From Caulobacter sp. (GTDB lineage Bacteria > Pseudomonadota > Alphaproteobacteria > Caulobacterales > Caulobacteraceae): DNA of 64,000 nucleotides. This document shows, in pieces, positions 18,813 to 28,474 of this stretch. The notes below the pieces were generated by a model that was not told the DNA's origin, did no database searches, and worked only from the letters and a program-made list of their open reading frames with translations. The position numbers and the translations under genes are program-made. The number at the start of each line of letters is the position of its first letter. Position 1 is the first letter of the stretch. Location: positions 264,756-328,755 of the forward strand of contig JAGHZU010000002.1 of assembly GCA_017745235.1 (NCBI GenBank). Reading direction: 5' to 3'.

Positions 18813-20228
18813 TCAGATGCGCGCCAGCTTCGAATTCCGCGCCGAATAGCCGAAATAGACCAGGCACGCCGCCGCCACCCAGCCCGCGAACAGCAGCCAG
18901 GTGTCGAGCGGCAGCTTGACGATCAGGTAGGCGCAGAAGGCGACGCTGAGCAGAGGAACGGCCGGCGACAGCGGCACGCGATAGCCGCGAGGCAGATCGG
19001 GCTGGGTCCGGCGCAGGATCACCACGCCCAGCGACACGATGGCGAAGGCGATCAGCGTGCCCATGCTGGTCAGGTTCACCAGGGTGTCGAGCGGCACGAA
19101 GGCCGCCAGCACCGCGATGAATGCGGCCACGATCCAGGTGTTGAGGTCCGGCGACTGGGTCCGCGCGTTCACCCGCTGGAAGACCTTGGGCAGCAGGCCG
19201 TCACGGCTCATCGCATAGAGAATGCGCGTCTGGCCGTACATGACCACCAGGGTGATCGAGAAGATCGAGACGATGGCCCCTACGCACAGCACCAGCGAGG
19301 TCCAGGCCTGCCCGGTGAGGTTGCGCAGGATGACGGCCAGGCCCGCCTCCTGGCCGGCGAAGGCCGTCCAGGGCTGGGCTCCGACGGCGGCCAGGGCCAC
19401 CAGGATGTAGACGCCGGTGACGATCAGCAGGGAGAGAATGATGCCCAGCGGCAGGTTGCGGCGCGGATCCTTGACCTCCTCGCCGGCGGTCGAGACCGCG
19501 TCGATGCCGATGTAGGAAAAGAAGATCGAGGCCGCCGCCGTGCCCACGCCCGCCACGCCCATCGGCATGAACGGCTGCAGGTTATGGGCGTGAAAGCCCG
19601 AGAAGGCGATCACCACGAAGAACAGCAGCACCAGCAGCTTCAGCACCACCAGCACCGCGTTGACCGTGGTGGATTCCTTTACCCCGCGCAGCAGCAGCAC
19701 CAGGCAGGCGCCGACCAGCACCACGGCCGGCAGGTTGAACACCCCGCCCGCGCCGGGCGCCTTGGCCAGGGCGTCGGGCATGCGCCAGCCGAACAGGTCC
19801 ACGAACATCTCGTTCAGGTACTGCCCCCAGCCCACGGCGATGGCCGAAGCCGAGACGGCGTATTCCAGCAGCAGGCACGCTCCCACCACGAAGGCCGTGA
19901 ACTCGCCCAGGGTGGCGTAGGCGTAGGAATAGGACGAGCCCGAGACCGGGATCGTCGAGGCCAGCTCGGCGTAGCAGAGGGCCGTCAGGGCGGCGGTGAT
20001 CCCGGCGATCACGAACGACAGGATCACCGCCGGGCCGGCGGCCGGCACGGCCGTGGTCAGGGCCACGAAGATGCCGGTGCCGATCGTGGCGCCCACGCCC
20101 AGCATGGTCAGCTGGAACAGGCCGATCGAGCGGGTCAGCCCCTCTTCCGGAAGATGCTCGCCGCCGTCGGCGACCAGCCGGCCCACCGGCTTGCGGCGAA
20201 AGAGGTCGGCCGCGCGAAACTGCCCCAT
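18813..20228 (-). CDS. APC-family amino-acid permease
   Basis: 471-residue inner-membrane transporter with about 12-14 helices. The N-terminal part GLFQLTMLGVGATIGTGIFV is the conserved APC helix 1 substrate-binding region, and YAELASTIPVSGSSYSYAYATLGE is the conserved helix 3 region of the cationic amino acid transporter subgroup. The C-terminal region has extra helices typical of CAT/YfnA-like members. The transported amino acid is not certain; broad-range or cationic amino acids are most likely. The gene follows the phosphoesterase in the same direction by 71 bases. Confidence 0.87.
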   Translation of the reverse strand: MGQFRAADLFRRKPVGRLVADGGEHLPEEGLTRSIGLFQLTMLGVGATIGTGIFVALTTAVPAAGPAVILSFVIAGITAALTALCYAELASTIPVSGSSYSYAYATLGEFTAFVVGACLLLEYAVSASAIAVGWGQYLNEMFVDLFGWRMPDALAKAPGAGGVFNLPAVVLVGACLVLLLRGVKESTTVNAVLVVLKLLVLLFFVVIAFSGFHAHNLQPFMPMGVAGVGTAAASIFFSYIGIDAVSTAGEEVKDPRRNLPLGIILSLLIVTGVYILVALAAVGAQPWTAFAGQEAGLAVILRNLTGQAWTSLVLCVGAIVSIFSITLVVMYGQTRILYAMSRDGLLPKVFQRVNARTQSPDLNTWIVAAFIAVLAAFVPLDTLVNLTSMGTLIAFAIVSLGVVILRRTQPDLPRGYRVPLSPAVPLLSVAFCAYLIVKLPLDTWLLFAGWVAAACLVYFGYSARNSKLARI

Positions 20229-20299
20229 GTGTGGTCCTGTGCAGGTCGAGGCCCCGTCAGGGACCTAAAGCGGCTAACTAGCGCCCGCTCTCACGCGCA

Positions 20300-21664
20300 T
20301 CAACCGCCCGCTTTCAGCCCCTCGGCGATGGCCGCCTTGACCTTCAGCCCCGGGACCTCGGCGAAGACCAGGTCCTCGCGGCCGAAATAGCCCTTCTGCC
20401 GTCCAGCGCACCAGTCGGTGGTGACGATGGCGTAGCGGTCCTTCCGGGCCGGGCGGATCGGGGCGCCGTAAAGGAAGTCCCCCGTGCGCCGGTGCAGCGG
20501 CAGGTCGCCGTCCTGATTGGCGCGCGAAAGAATGTCGGCCAGGACGGCGGCGTCGACCTCGGCCTTCATGATCTTGCCGTCGAAGCGCACCACCGCGTCG
20601 TAGGCGTAGCGGCTGAGGGGACCGGCCGGCAGCCCCATGCCCAGGGTGGTGTGGCCCATGAAGCCGACGTCGGCGCCGGCCGCCCGGGCCATCAGCGCCG
20701 CCACCTCGCGCCCGGTGTCGCCCAGCGAAAGGGCCTTGGGGATGTTCGCCACGATCGCCGTCTCGGCCGGGGTCAGCGCCTTCTTCAGCGTGGCGGCGAC
20801 CAGGGCGGCCATGGCCGGGTCGCCGGGACCGGCCGGGTCGATGTGCAGGCGCTGGATGCGGATCGGCGCGCGGGCGTCGGAGGGATCCAAGGTCGCCACC
20901 GTCAGCGGCTCGCCCCAGGCTCCGGTGTGGACGTAGCGCGTGCGGCCCTGGGCGTGGTCGAAGGCCAGGTGGTCGTGGCCGCCCAGGAACAGGGTCCCGT
21001 CCGGAATGGCCGGCAGGATGGCCTTGTCGGCCGGCAGCCCCGCATGGCTCATCACCACCAGCATCCCGTCGTCGGGGGCGGCCTTGGGCAGGTTGGCCGC
21101 CGCCCAGTCGGCGGGAACAGGGATGTCCAGCGCGCTGCGCACGGCCTTGGGATAGGTGTCGATCGAGTTCGTGCCCAGGCCCACCAGGTGAATCGGAAAG
21201 CCCACGTCCAGCGTCGCGCGCGAGGAGGTCAGCGGCCGGCCGGTGCGCTTGTCGACGATGTTGCTGATCACGGTCACGCCCAGGCCGCGGGCTCGAGCGA
21301 CGACGGCGGCCATGTCCTCGTCCAGGTCCGGCTCGTGGTTGCCAAGGTTCAGGACCACGGGGGCGAGGCGGGTGAGGGCTTCGATGAAGGCCCAATCCAG
21401 GGCGCCGTTGGTGCGCTGGGCCACCACGTTGCCATGCTCGAACAGGTCGCCGTCCAGCAGGATCAGGCTGGGCGCACGGTCGCGGCGGATCACCCGGCGC
21501 ATGGTCTCCAGCAGGGCGGCGAAACGACCGTAGGCCGAATGCAGGTCCGACAGCATCAGGACCTTGACCCGCCCCTTGCCGGCGGCGAGGGCGGGCCCCG
21601 CCAGGGCCGAGGCCGCCAGGGCCTGGAGGACCAGCCGGCGCGAAGCCGCGTTCGAACCGTTCAT
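20300..21664 (-). CDS. Tat-exported metallophosphoesterase/5'-nucleotidase-like protein
   Basis: 454-residue calcineurin-like phosphoesterase, probably periplasmic. The N-terminus [20 protein letters not shown] is a twin-arginine signal. The metal-binding motifs are visible in order: [32 protein letters not shown] and LGGHDHLAF. The C-terminal part (from about residue 270) resembles the 5'-nucleotidase C-domain of UshA-type enzymes, including GAWGEPL before it. Substrates would be nucleotides or other phosphoesters released outside the inner membrane. The neighbouring permease suggests nutrient salvage (inference). Confidence 0.85.
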   Translation of the reverse strand: MNGSNAASRRLVLQALAASALAGPALAAGKGRVKVLMLSDLHSAYGRFAALLETMRRVIRRDRAPSLILLDGDLFEHGNVVAQRTNGALDWAFIEALTRLAPVVLNLGNHEPDLDEDMAAVVARARGLGVTVISNIVDKRTGRPLTSSRATLDVGFPIHLVGLGTNSIDTYPKAVRSALDIPVPADWAAANLPKAAPDDGMLVVMSHAGLPADKAILPAIPDGTLFLGGHDHLAFDHAQGRTRYVHTGAWGEPLTVATLDPSDARAPIRIQRLHIDPAGPGDPAMAALVAATLKKALTPAETAIVANIPKALSLGDTGREVAALMARAAGADVGFMGHTTLGMGLPAGPLSRYAYDAVVRFDGKIMKAEVDAAVLADILSRANQDGDLPLHRRTGDFLYGAPIRPARKDRYAIVTTDWCAGRQKGYFGREDLVFAEVPGLKVKAAIAEGLKAGG

Positions 21665-21766
21665 GCGAAGCTCCCGCGTGTCGATGCGGCCTGCCTAGCC
21701 CTTGCGCCCTTGCATGTCATCCCGCCCGGCTCGAAGCCTGGGCGACGGGGAGACGTCTGGCAACGC

Positions 21767-22831
21767 TCAGCGGCCCTCGAACACCAGGGTCCGAGCGAAG
21801 AACGGCAACAGGTCGGTATAGACCCGCCCCGTCTCGCCCCAGGTGCGGTCGCCCCAGCCGCCCACGTACTCCTCGGCCTCGTGCGGCACGCCCAGTTCGG
21901 TCAGGGCGCGGGAGAAGGCCTGGTTGGAAATCACGTGGTCGGGGTTGGGGTCGTTCCTGCCCCAGTCGAACTTCAGCCCGCGCAGGGTCTTCAGGTCGTC
22001 GGCGTAACGCGGCAGGGCCTCGATCAGCAGGAAGCTCTTCTGTAGCCGCACCGTCGTCGCCGTATCGATCTCCAGCCGCCCGTCGGGCAGGCGGCGGGCG
22101 GGCAGGTCGGCATAGAGCGGCGGCTTGTCGGGATTGGGCAGGTGCGCCTGGTAGATGGCCACGAATAGCTGCGAGAAGCCGTCGCCCTTCAGGTCGTCCA
22201 GCGATCGCGCACGCTGCAGCAGATCCCAGTTGGGACGCGAGGACATGGTCTGCAGGCCAAGGCCCGTCCCCACCGGATGCAGGGCGTAGACCGCGCCGAA
22301 CATGCCGGCGTGGCGCATGCCGAACGCCAGGGCGCCATAGCCGCCCATCCGGTCGCCGGCCAACCCGCGCGAATCCCGGCTCGCCAGGGTTCTGAATTTG
22401 CCGTCCGTCCACGGGACCAGCTCATCCGTCAGGAAGGCGTCCCAGCGCCCCGTCACTGGCGAGGAGGTATAGATCGACCCGCCGAGGGGCGTTGAGAAGT
22501 CGGCCGCCACCACGATCAGCGGCGGGATCGTTCCCGACGCGATCGCTCTGTCCAGCAGCGTCGCCAGGCCGTCGCGGTCGAACGCCGCCCGCTCGTCCTC
22601 GAACAGGTTGTGCAGGTAGTAGACAACCGGATAGCGGCGGCTGGAGGCGTCGTAGCCGTCGGGCAGGTAGACCCGCACGCGTCGGTGGTCGCTGATCCCG
22701 ATCCTGTTGCCCTCGAAGGCCTTGGAGGCGATGACGAAGTCGCCTACCCGACCGTCGGCGCGGGCGGCGAGCGGCGCGGCCAGGGCGGCCATCAGCATCA
22801 GGACCATCAGGCCTATTTGGCGACGGATCAT
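21767..22831 (-). CDS. Secreted esterase-like alpha/beta hydrolase lacking the catalytic Ser
   Basis: 354-residue protein with a Sec signal peptide (MIRRQIGLMVLMLMAALAAP..., cleavage near ARA-DG) and an esterase-D-type fold (PF00756-like): VRVYLPDGYDASSRRYPVVY near the N-terminus, then VVYYLHNLFEDE. The nucleophile elbow, usually G-x-S-M-G-G, reads G-D-R-M-G-G (codon CGG), so Ser is replaced by Arg. The usual C-terminal His is also not seen: the segment reads VGGWGDRTWGE. ATG 22831 gives a proper signal peptide. It may be a binding protein or pseudoenzyme, or may use another mechanism. Confidence 0.8.
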   Translation of the reverse strand: MIRRQIGLMVLMLMAALAAPLAARADGRVGDFVIASKAFEGNRIGISDHRRVRVYLPDGYDASSRRYPVVYYLHNLFEDERAAFDRDGLATLLDRAIASGTIPPLIVVAADFSTPLGGSIYTSSPVTGRWDAFLTDELVPWTDGKFRTLASRDSRGLAGDRMGGYGALAFGMRHAGMFGAVYALHPVGTGLGLQTMSSRPNWDLLQRARSLDDLKGDGFSQLFVAIYQAHLPNPDKPPLYADLPARRLPDGRLEIDTATTVRLQKSFLLIEALPRYADDLKTLRGLKFDWGRNDPNPDHVISNQAFSRALTELGVPHEAEEYVGGWGDRTWGETGRVYTDLLPFFARTLVFEGR

Positions 22832-22911
22832 AAGAACTCTCCGCAATCGAAACCCGGGGAGAACGCCACGCCACTCAACTGAAAGATAGGAACGCCCGTT
22901 GTCGAGGCTGA

Positions 22912-24111
22912 TTAAGACAGCCCGCCTCGCCGCTCGTTGTCGACCATGTAGTCGCGCGTGATCGGCAAGGCGCCGACCTTCTTGGCCACCTGGATCTGGA
23001 AGACCATGTGGCCGCCATAGCGGAAACCCAGCTCGGCCCCGCAGAGGTAGAACTCCCACATCCGCCGGAAGCGCTCGTCAAACATCGTGGGAATGTCCGG
23101 GTCGGCCAGGAAGCGCATGCGCCAGTGCTTGCAGGTTTCGGCGTAGTGCAGGCGCAGGATTTCGATGTCGGTGATCCACAGGCCCGCCGCCTCGACCGCC
23201 TTCACGATCTCCGAAAGGCCGGGGATGTAGCCGCCGGGGAAGATGTACTTGGCGGTGAAGGCGTTGGTGGCGCCGGGGCCGGACATGCGGCCGATCGAGT
23301 GGATCACCGCGCTGCCGTCGTCGGCCAGCAGCCGCCTGACAGTGTCGAAATAGGTCTGGAAGTTGGGCGCGCCCACATGCTCCAGCATGCCCACCGAGAC
23401 AATGCGGTCGAAGGTTTCGTTCAGGTCGCGATAGTCGGTCAGGCGGAACTCCACCTGGTCCGACAGCCCCGCCTGGGCCGCCCGTTCGGTGGCCAGGGCC
23501 AGTTGCTCGGTCGACAGGGTGACGCCGGTCATCTTCGCCCCGTGGTCGGCCGCCAGGGTCATGGACAGGCCGCCCCAGCCCGAACCGATGTCCAGCACCT
23601 TCATGCCGGGGGTGATGTCCAGCTTGGCCGCGATGTGCGCCTTCTTGGCCGCCTGGGCCTCCTCCAGGGTCATGTCCGGCCGCGCGAAGTAGGCGCAGCT
23701 GTACTGCATGTCCTTGTCGAGGAAACGCTTATAGAGCTCGTTCCCGACGTCGTAGTGATGGGCCACGTTGCGGCGCGAGGCGATGCGGTCGTTCAGCGAC
23801 TGCACGGTGCGCTTGAAAGCCTTCTTGGCCCGCGTCAGGGGCGTGCCGCGCTTGGGCGTGCGGCCGCCGCTTCTGCCCACGATCTCCAGCAGATCCCACA
23901 GCGTACCCTGCTCGATCTTCAGGTCGCCGTCCATGTAGGCCTCGCCGAGGCCCAGGCTCGGATTGGCCACCAGGCGACGCAGGCCCTTGCCGTTGACGCG
24001 GATCGTCACCGGCGGGCCGGAACCGTCGCCGGCCTTCCTAGTCGAACCATTGGGAAGGTGGATGGTCAGGTCGCCCACCTTGACCATCTTGTTCAGCAGA
24101 GCTTCGATCAT
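22912..24111 (-). CDS. cfa: Cyclopropane-fatty-acyl-phospholipid synthase
   Basis: 399-residue SAM-dependent methyltransferase that adds a methylene bridge to unsaturated acyl chains of membrane phospholipids. The N-terminal lipid-binding part (about 110 residues) precedes the Rossmann domain with VLDIGSGWGGLSMTLA (SAM motif I); the conserved HHYDVGNELYKRFLDKDMQYSCAYF and IVSVGMLEHVG segments are present, as is FPGGYIPGLSEI. Length is typical. In most bacteria cfa is induced on entry to stationary phase. A hairpin separates it from the upstream aldo/keto reductase gene. Confidence 0.93.
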   Translation of the reverse strand: MIEALLNKMVKVGDLTIHLPNGSTRKAGDGSGPPVTIRVNGKGLRRLVANPSLGLGEAYMDGDLKIEQGTLWDLLEIVGRSGGRTPKRGTPLTRAKKAFKRTVQSLNDRIASRRNVAHHYDVGNELYKRFLDKDMQYSCAYFARPDMTLEEAQAAKKAHIAAKLDITPGMKVLDIGSGWGGLSMTLAADHGAKMTGVTLSTEQLALATERAAQAGLSDQVEFRLTDYRDLNETFDRIVSVGMLEHVGAPNFQTYFDTVRRLLADDGSAVIHSIGRMSGPGATNAFTAKYIFPGGYIPGLSEIVKAVEAAGLWITDIEILRLHYAETCKHWRMRFLADPDIPTMFDERFRRMWEFYLCGAELGFRYGGHMVFQIQVAKKVGALPITRDYMVDNERRGGLS

Positions 24112-24140
24112 GCGGTCAACGTAACGTGGACCTCGCGGGA

Positions 24141-24169
24141 GGAAAGGCGGAAATTTTCGTCCGCCTTCC
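24141..24169 (-). terminator. Possible terminator between the aldo/keto reductase gene and cfa
   Basis: GGAAAGGCGGA (24141-24151) pairs with TCCGCCTTCC (24160-24169) apart from one bulged A; the loop is AATTTTCG. It lies just after the aldo/keto reductase stop and before cfa, both leftward. Confidence 0.45.
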
Positions 24170-24195
24170 CTTGAAAAACGCCGCCCGCGAACCGG

Positions 24196-25191
24196 TCAGC
24201 GCTCGCTGTCCAGGTGCGCCATCTGGGCTTCGGCATAGCGCGTCCCCGCCACCGCGTCGGCGGGTACGGCCCGTTCGATCGCCGCCAGATCCTCCGCCGA
24301 CAGCGGCACGTCCAGAGCGCCCAGCGATTCCGACAGGCGATGACGGGTGCGCGCCCCGACCAGGGGTACGATGTCGGAGCCCTGCCCGGCCACCCAGGCG
24401 ATGGCGATCTGGGCGACGCTCGCGCCCTTGGCCCGGGCCACCGCCCTCAGCGCCTCGACCAAGGCCAGGTTGCGATCGACGTTGCCGTCCTGGAAGCGGG
24501 GAGAGTGGGCGCGGAAGTCGCCCTGGGCCTTGCCCTGGTTCTTGTCCCAATGGCCGCTGATCAGGCCGCGCGACAGCACGCCGTAGGCCGTCATGCCGAT
24601 GCCCAGTTCCCGCAGCACCGGCAGGATCCTGGCCTCGGGCGAGCGCGAGATCAGCGAGTATTCGATCTGCAGGTCGACGATCGGATGGACGGCGGCGGCC
24701 CGGCGGATCGTCTCGCCCCCCACCTCCGACAGGCCGACGTGACGCACGAAGCCGGCCTTGACCATGTCGGCGATGGCGCCGACCGTGTCCTCGATCGGCA
24801 CGTTGGGGTCCAGGCGCGCGGGGCGATAGATATCGATGTGATCCACGCCCAGGCGCTGGAGGGTGTAGGCCAGCGAGGTCTTCACCGCGGCCGGGCGGCC
24901 GTCGAAGCCGATCCAGCCGGCGGCGGGATCGCGCTGGGCGCCGAACTTGACGCTGATGACCGCCTTGTCGCGCTTGGACCCTTTCAAGGCCTCGCCGATC
25001 AGCATCTCGTTGTGGCCCATGCCGTAGAAGTCGCCGGTGTCGATCAGGGTGATCCCGGCCTCGAGCGCGGCGTCGATCGTGGCCAGGCTCTCGGCCCGGT
25101 CGGACGGGCCGTACATGCCCGACATGCCCATGGCCCCCAGGCCGAGGGCGGAAACGACGGGGCCGGTCTTGCCGAGTTGACGGGTCTGCAT
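24196..25191 (-). CDS. Aldo/keto reductase
   Basis: 331-residue NADPH-dependent oxidoreductase with a TIM-barrel fold. The N-terminus RQLGKTGPVVSALGLGAMGMSGMYGP is that of the AKR13/YakC-like group; the catalytic tetrad includes Asp and Tyr from LIDTGDFYGMGHNE, Lys from ISVKFG and a His equivalent in VRHVGLSEV. The C-terminal IPLVGARTRHRLSESLGAL binds the cofactor phosphate. The natural substrate is unknown. The divergent LysR gene begins 105 bases away and probably controls it (inference from position). ATG 25191 is the first Met of the family N-terminus. Confidence 0.9.
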   Translation of the reverse strand: MQTRQLGKTGPVVSALGLGAMGMSGMYGPSDRAESLATIDAALEAGITLIDTGDFYGMGHNEMLIGEALKGSKRDKAVISVKFGAQRDPAAGWIGFDGRPAAVKTSLAYTLQRLGVDHIDIYRPARLDPNVPIEDTVGAIADMVKAGFVRHVGLSEVGGETIRRAAAVHPIVDLQIEYSLISRSPEARILPVLRELGIGMTAYGVLSRGLISGHWDKNQGKAQGDFRAHSPRFQDGNVDRNLALVEALRAVARAKGASVAQIAIAWVAGQGSDIVPLVGARTRHRLSESLGALDVPLSAEDLAAIERAVPADAVAGTRYAEAQMAHLDSER

Positions 25192-25295
25192 GGGGAGGTC
25201 TCCCGGAAGCGTTGTTCGGTGGGACGGACTATGCAGCGGCGGACTGCGTGCGATAATCCGGTCATTGCCGCACGAGCCGTTCGGAAAAACGCACA

Positions 25296-26189
25296 ATGGC
25301 CCAGCCCGATCTCGCCGACCTGGACGCCTTCACCGCCGTGGCCCGGGCCCGCAGCTTCCGGGGCGCGGCCAATATCCGAGGGGTCTCGGCCTCGTCCCTG
25401 TCCGAGGCGCTGCGACGGCTGGAGGCGGCGCTGGGCGTGCGCCTGCTCAACCGCACCACGCGCAGCGTCACACCGACCGAGGCGGGCGAACGCCTTCTGG
25501 CGCGGCTGACCCCGGCCCTGGCCGACGTGACCCTGGCCCTGGACGAGGTGAACGCCTATCGCGACAGCCCGGTGGGCGTGCTGAAGCTCAACGTGCCCGG
25601 CGCGGCGGCCCGCATCGTGCTGCCCGACCTGATCCCCCGCTTCCTGGCCGCCCACCCCGGCGTGCGGGCCGAGGTCACGGTCGAGGACAGCTTCGTCGAC
25701 GTGCTGGCGGCCGGATACGACGCCGGGATCCGTTATGACGAGCGGCTGGAGAAGGACATGATCGCCGTACCCCTGTCGGGTCCGCAGCGGTTCGTGGTGG
25801 CCGCCTCGCCCGCCTATCTCGCAACCAACGGACGGCCGACCCATCCCGACGAGGTCCTGGCCCATCCCTGCATCCGCCATCGTTTCCCGAGCGGCGGCAG
25901 CTACGCCTGGGAGTTCGAGAAGGACGGCCAAGTCATACGGGTCTCCCCCGAGGGACCGCTGGTGACGGGCTGCGTGGAACTGGAGATCGCGGCCGCCGAG
26001 GCGGGCCTGGGTCTGCTGGCCACCTTCGAGGGCTTCGTGGCGCAGGCCATCGCCGCCGGCCGGCTGGAGACGGTGCTGGACGACTGGCTGCCGCCGTTCA
26101 GCGGGCCCTATCTCTACTATCCCAGCCGCCGACACATGCCCGCCCCGCTGCGGGCGTTCGTGGACTTCGTGAAGGCCGAGCGGCGCTAA
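25296..26189 (+). CDS. LysR-family transcriptional regulator
   Basis: 297-residue regulator. The N-terminal winged helix-turn-helix (residues 5-65) reads LADLDAFTAVARARSFRGAA, SSLSEALRRLEAALGVRLLNRTTRSVTPTEAG, followed by a linker helix and a periplasmic-binding-like effector domain (about 90-297). It is divergent from the aldo/keto reductase, a standard LysR arrangement, and probably regulates that gene and itself from the 104-base gap between them. The inducer cannot be predicted. Confidence 0.92.
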   Translation: MAQPDLADLDAFTAVARARSFRGAANIRGVSASSLSEALRRLEAALGVRLLNRTTRSVTPTEAGERLLARLTPALADVTLALDEVNAYRDSPVGVLKLNVPGAAARIVLPDLIPRFLAAHPGVRAEVTVEDSFVDVLAAGYDAGIRYDERLEKDMIAVPLSGPQRFVVAASPAYLATNGRPTHPDEVLAHPCIRHRFPSGGSYAWEFEKDGQVIRVSPEGPLVTGCVELEIAAAEAGLGLLATFEGFVAQAIAAGRLETVLDDWLPPFSGPYLYYPSRRHMPAPLRAFVDFVKAERR

Positions 26190-26349
26190 GCGCGATGCAG
26201 AAACGGCGCAGCCGGGGTGAAATCTTTCCCTCAGCCTCCGCACTAAGCGTCGCATTAGAAAGCCTGTTCTTGCTTCCGGGGCTTACGGGGCGTAACGGGT
26301 CCGCTCCCGTCCCAGAACGGCGGGCTCAGTGATGAAATTGGAGGCTGCG

Positions 26350-27378
26350 ATGGGTTACCGGGTCGCCGTGGTCGGCGCCACGGGCAATGTGGGCCGTGAG
26401 ATGTTCAACATCCTCGAGGAAGTGAAATTCCCCGTGGACAAGATGCATGCGATCGCGAGCCGCAAATCCATCGGCGTCGAGGTCTCGTTCGGCAACCAGA
26501 TCATCAAGTGCGAGGACCTGGAGCAGTTCGACTTCTCCACCGTCGACATCGTGCTGATGAGCGCCGGCGGCGCGATCGCCAAGGCCTGGGGCGAGAAGAT
26601 CGGCGCGGCCGGTCCGATCGTGATCGACAACTCCAGCCACTTCCGCATGGACCCGGACGTGCCGCTGGTGGTGCCGGAAGTGAACCCGGACGCGGTCAAC
26701 AGCCTGCCCAAGAACATCATCGCCAATCCCAACTGCTCGACCGCCCAGCTGGTGGTGGTGCTCAAGCCGCTGCACGACGAAGCCAAGATCAAGCGCGTGG
26801 TCGTATCGACCTACCAGTCGGTTTCCGGCGCGGGCAAGGAAGGCATGGACGAGCTGTGGGAGCAGACCAAGGGCGTCTTTGTCCTGGGCGCGCCCGAGCC
26901 CAAGAAGTTCACCAAGCAGATCGCCTTCAACGTCATCCCCCACATCGACGTCTTCATGGAAGACGGCTTCACGAAGGAAGAGTGGAAGATGACGGCGGAG
27001 ACCAAGAAGATCCTGGATCCGTCGATCAAGCTGACCGCCACCGCCGTGCGCGTGCCGGTGATGGTGGGCCACGCCGAGTCGGTGAACATCGAGTTCGAGA
27101 CCCCGCTGGACGAAGACGACGTGCGCGAGATCCTGCGCGACGCCGACGGCGTGGTGGTGGTCGATAAGCGCGAGGACGGCGGCTACATGACGCCGAAGGA
27201 AGCGGCCGGCGAATTCCCGGTCTACGTCTCACGCATCCGCACCGACCCGACCGTCGACAACGGCATCGCGCTCTGGTGCGTGGCCGACAACCTCCGAAAG
27301 GGGGCGGCCCTGAACGCCGTGCAGATCGCCCAGCTGCTGCACGACAAGGGCCTGATCAAGCAGAAGACCCTGGCCTAG
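26350..27378 (+). CDS. asd: Aspartate-semialdehyde dehydrogenase
   Basis: 342-residue enzyme reducing aspartyl-phosphate to aspartate semialdehyde for lysine/diaminopimelate, threonine and methionine synthesis. The N-terminus holds the NADP-binding VVGATGNVGREM. The catalytic Cys is in NPNCSTAQL, and substrate-binding residues in RVPVMVGHAESV, where the His acts as acid/base. ATG 26350 is selected because GGAGG (26340-26344) lies five bases upstream; an ATG at 26332 would precede this site. The 160 bases upstream (26190-26349) hold no gene; a hairpin terminator follows the gene. Confidence 0.96.
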   Translation: MGYRVAVVGATGNVGREMFNILEEVKFPVDKMHAIASRKSIGVEVSFGNQIIKCEDLEQFDFSTVDIVLMSAGGAIAKAWGEKIGAAGPIVIDNSSHFRMDPDVPLVVPEVNPDAVNSLPKNIIANPNCSTAQLVVVLKPLHDEAKIKRVVVSTYQSVSGAGKEGMDELWEQTKGVFVLGAPEPKKFTKQIAFNVIPHIDVFMEDGFTKEEWKMTAETKKILDPSIKLTATAVRVPVMVGHAESVNIEFETPLDEDDVREILRDADGVVVVDKREDGGYMTPKEAAGEFPVYVSRIRTDPTVDNGIALWCVADNLRKGAALNAVQIAQLLHDKGLIKQKTLA

Positions 27379-27386
27379 AACGACCC

Positions 27387-27419
27387 GCGTCGTCCCTCGC
27401 CAGCGGCGGGGGACGACGC
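27387..27419 (+). terminator. Terminator of asd
   Basis: GCGTCGTCCCTCGCC (27387-27401) and GGCGGGGGACGACGC (27405-27419) form a 15-bp stem with a single T-G wobble and a three-base loop, nine bases after the asd stop. It is followed by a short pyrimidine run rather than a long T-tract. Confidence 0.65.
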
Positions 27420-27514
27420 TTCCACCTTCGGGCCTGGAAGGCGCCGCCACCGCAAGAAGCGGGGCGACACCGCGACCTTCCCCTGTCATGTGACCCCCCG
27501 AAAGGTGACACTGC

Positions 27515-28417
27515 ATGGTTTCCAACTCCACGACCGACACCCGCCCGGCCTACATCGCCGGGGTGGCCTGCTACGGCCTCTGGGGGTTTCTCCCGCTCTA
27601 CTTCCACCTGCTGTCCCGGCTGGGCGTGAGCTCGCTGGAGATGATCGCGCACCGCACCCTGTGGTCGGTGCTGTGGGCCGGCGGGCTGGTGCTGCTGGCC
27701 AAGCAAGGGGGCCAGGTGGCCGCCGTGCTGCGCCAGCCGCGCACCCTGGCCATGCTGTTCCTGTCGACCCTGGCGATCTTCAGCAACTGGACGATCTACG
27801 TGATGGCGGTGAACGCCGGCCACGTGATCGAGGCCAGCCTCGGCTACTACATCAATCCCCTGATGAACATGGCCGCCGGCGCCCTGCTGTTCCGCGAGCG
27901 CATGAGCCTGGAGGGCAAGGTCGCCATCGGCTTGGCCACGATCGGCGTGGCCATCCAGACCATCGCCCTGGGTCACCTGCCGCTGATCTCATTGGGCCTG
28001 GCGTTCAGCTTCTGCGTCTACGCGATCCTGCGCAAACAGGTGAAGGCCGACGCCCAGACGGGGCTCTTCATCGAATGCGCCTATCTGGCCCTGCCAGGCC
28101 TGGCCTATGTCTGGCATCTGCAGACCACGGGCGCGGGCCATTTCGGCGCCGGCGCGCCGGTGACCCTGCTGCTGATGATCGCCGGCCCGGCGACGGTCGT
28201 GCCCCTGGCCCTCTTCGCCTGGTCCGCCCGTCGCCTGCCGCTCAGCGCCGTGGGCTTCCTGCAGTTCATCGCTCCCACGATCCAGTTCCTGCTGGGCGTG
28301 GCCCTGGGCGAGGCCTTCACCCCGATGCGCGCGATCTCGTTCGTGTTCATCTGGCTGGGCGTGGCGGCCTTCGCCTACGGAGCCTGGAAACGCACGCGGA
28401 TGATGGCGGCGGCATAG
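27515..28417 (+). CDS. rarD: RarD-type EamA-family transporter
   Basis: 300-residue inner-membrane protein of about ten helices, built from two EamA halves. The N-terminus AYIAGVACYGLWGFLPLYFHLL followed by EMIAHRTLWSVLW is the RarD signature (YxxWGxxPxYW-like). RarD was first named for chloramphenicol sensitivity, but its substrate is not firmly known. The gene is monocistronic in appearance, with the preceding asd terminator and the following MFS gene in the same direction 57 bases away. Confidence 0.88.
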   Translation: MVSNSTTDTRPAYIAGVACYGLWGFLPLYFHLLSRLGVSSLEMIAHRTLWSVLWAGGLVLLAKQGGQVAAVLRQPRTLAMLFLSTLAIFSNWTIYVMAVNAGHVIEASLGYYINPLMNMAAGALLFRERMSLEGKVAIGLATIGVAIQTIALGHLPLISLGLAFSFCVYAILRKQVKADAQTGLFIECAYLALPGLAYVWHLQTTGAGHFGAGAPVTLLLMIAGPATVVPLALFAWSARRLPLSAVGFLQFIAPTIQFLLGVALGEAFTPMRAISFVFIWLGVAAFAYGAWKRTRMMAAA

Positions 28418-28474
28418 GGCGCCCTATGCCTTGGGTCAGGTGACGGACCCCGCGTCCTGGCCTAGCCTCCGGCC

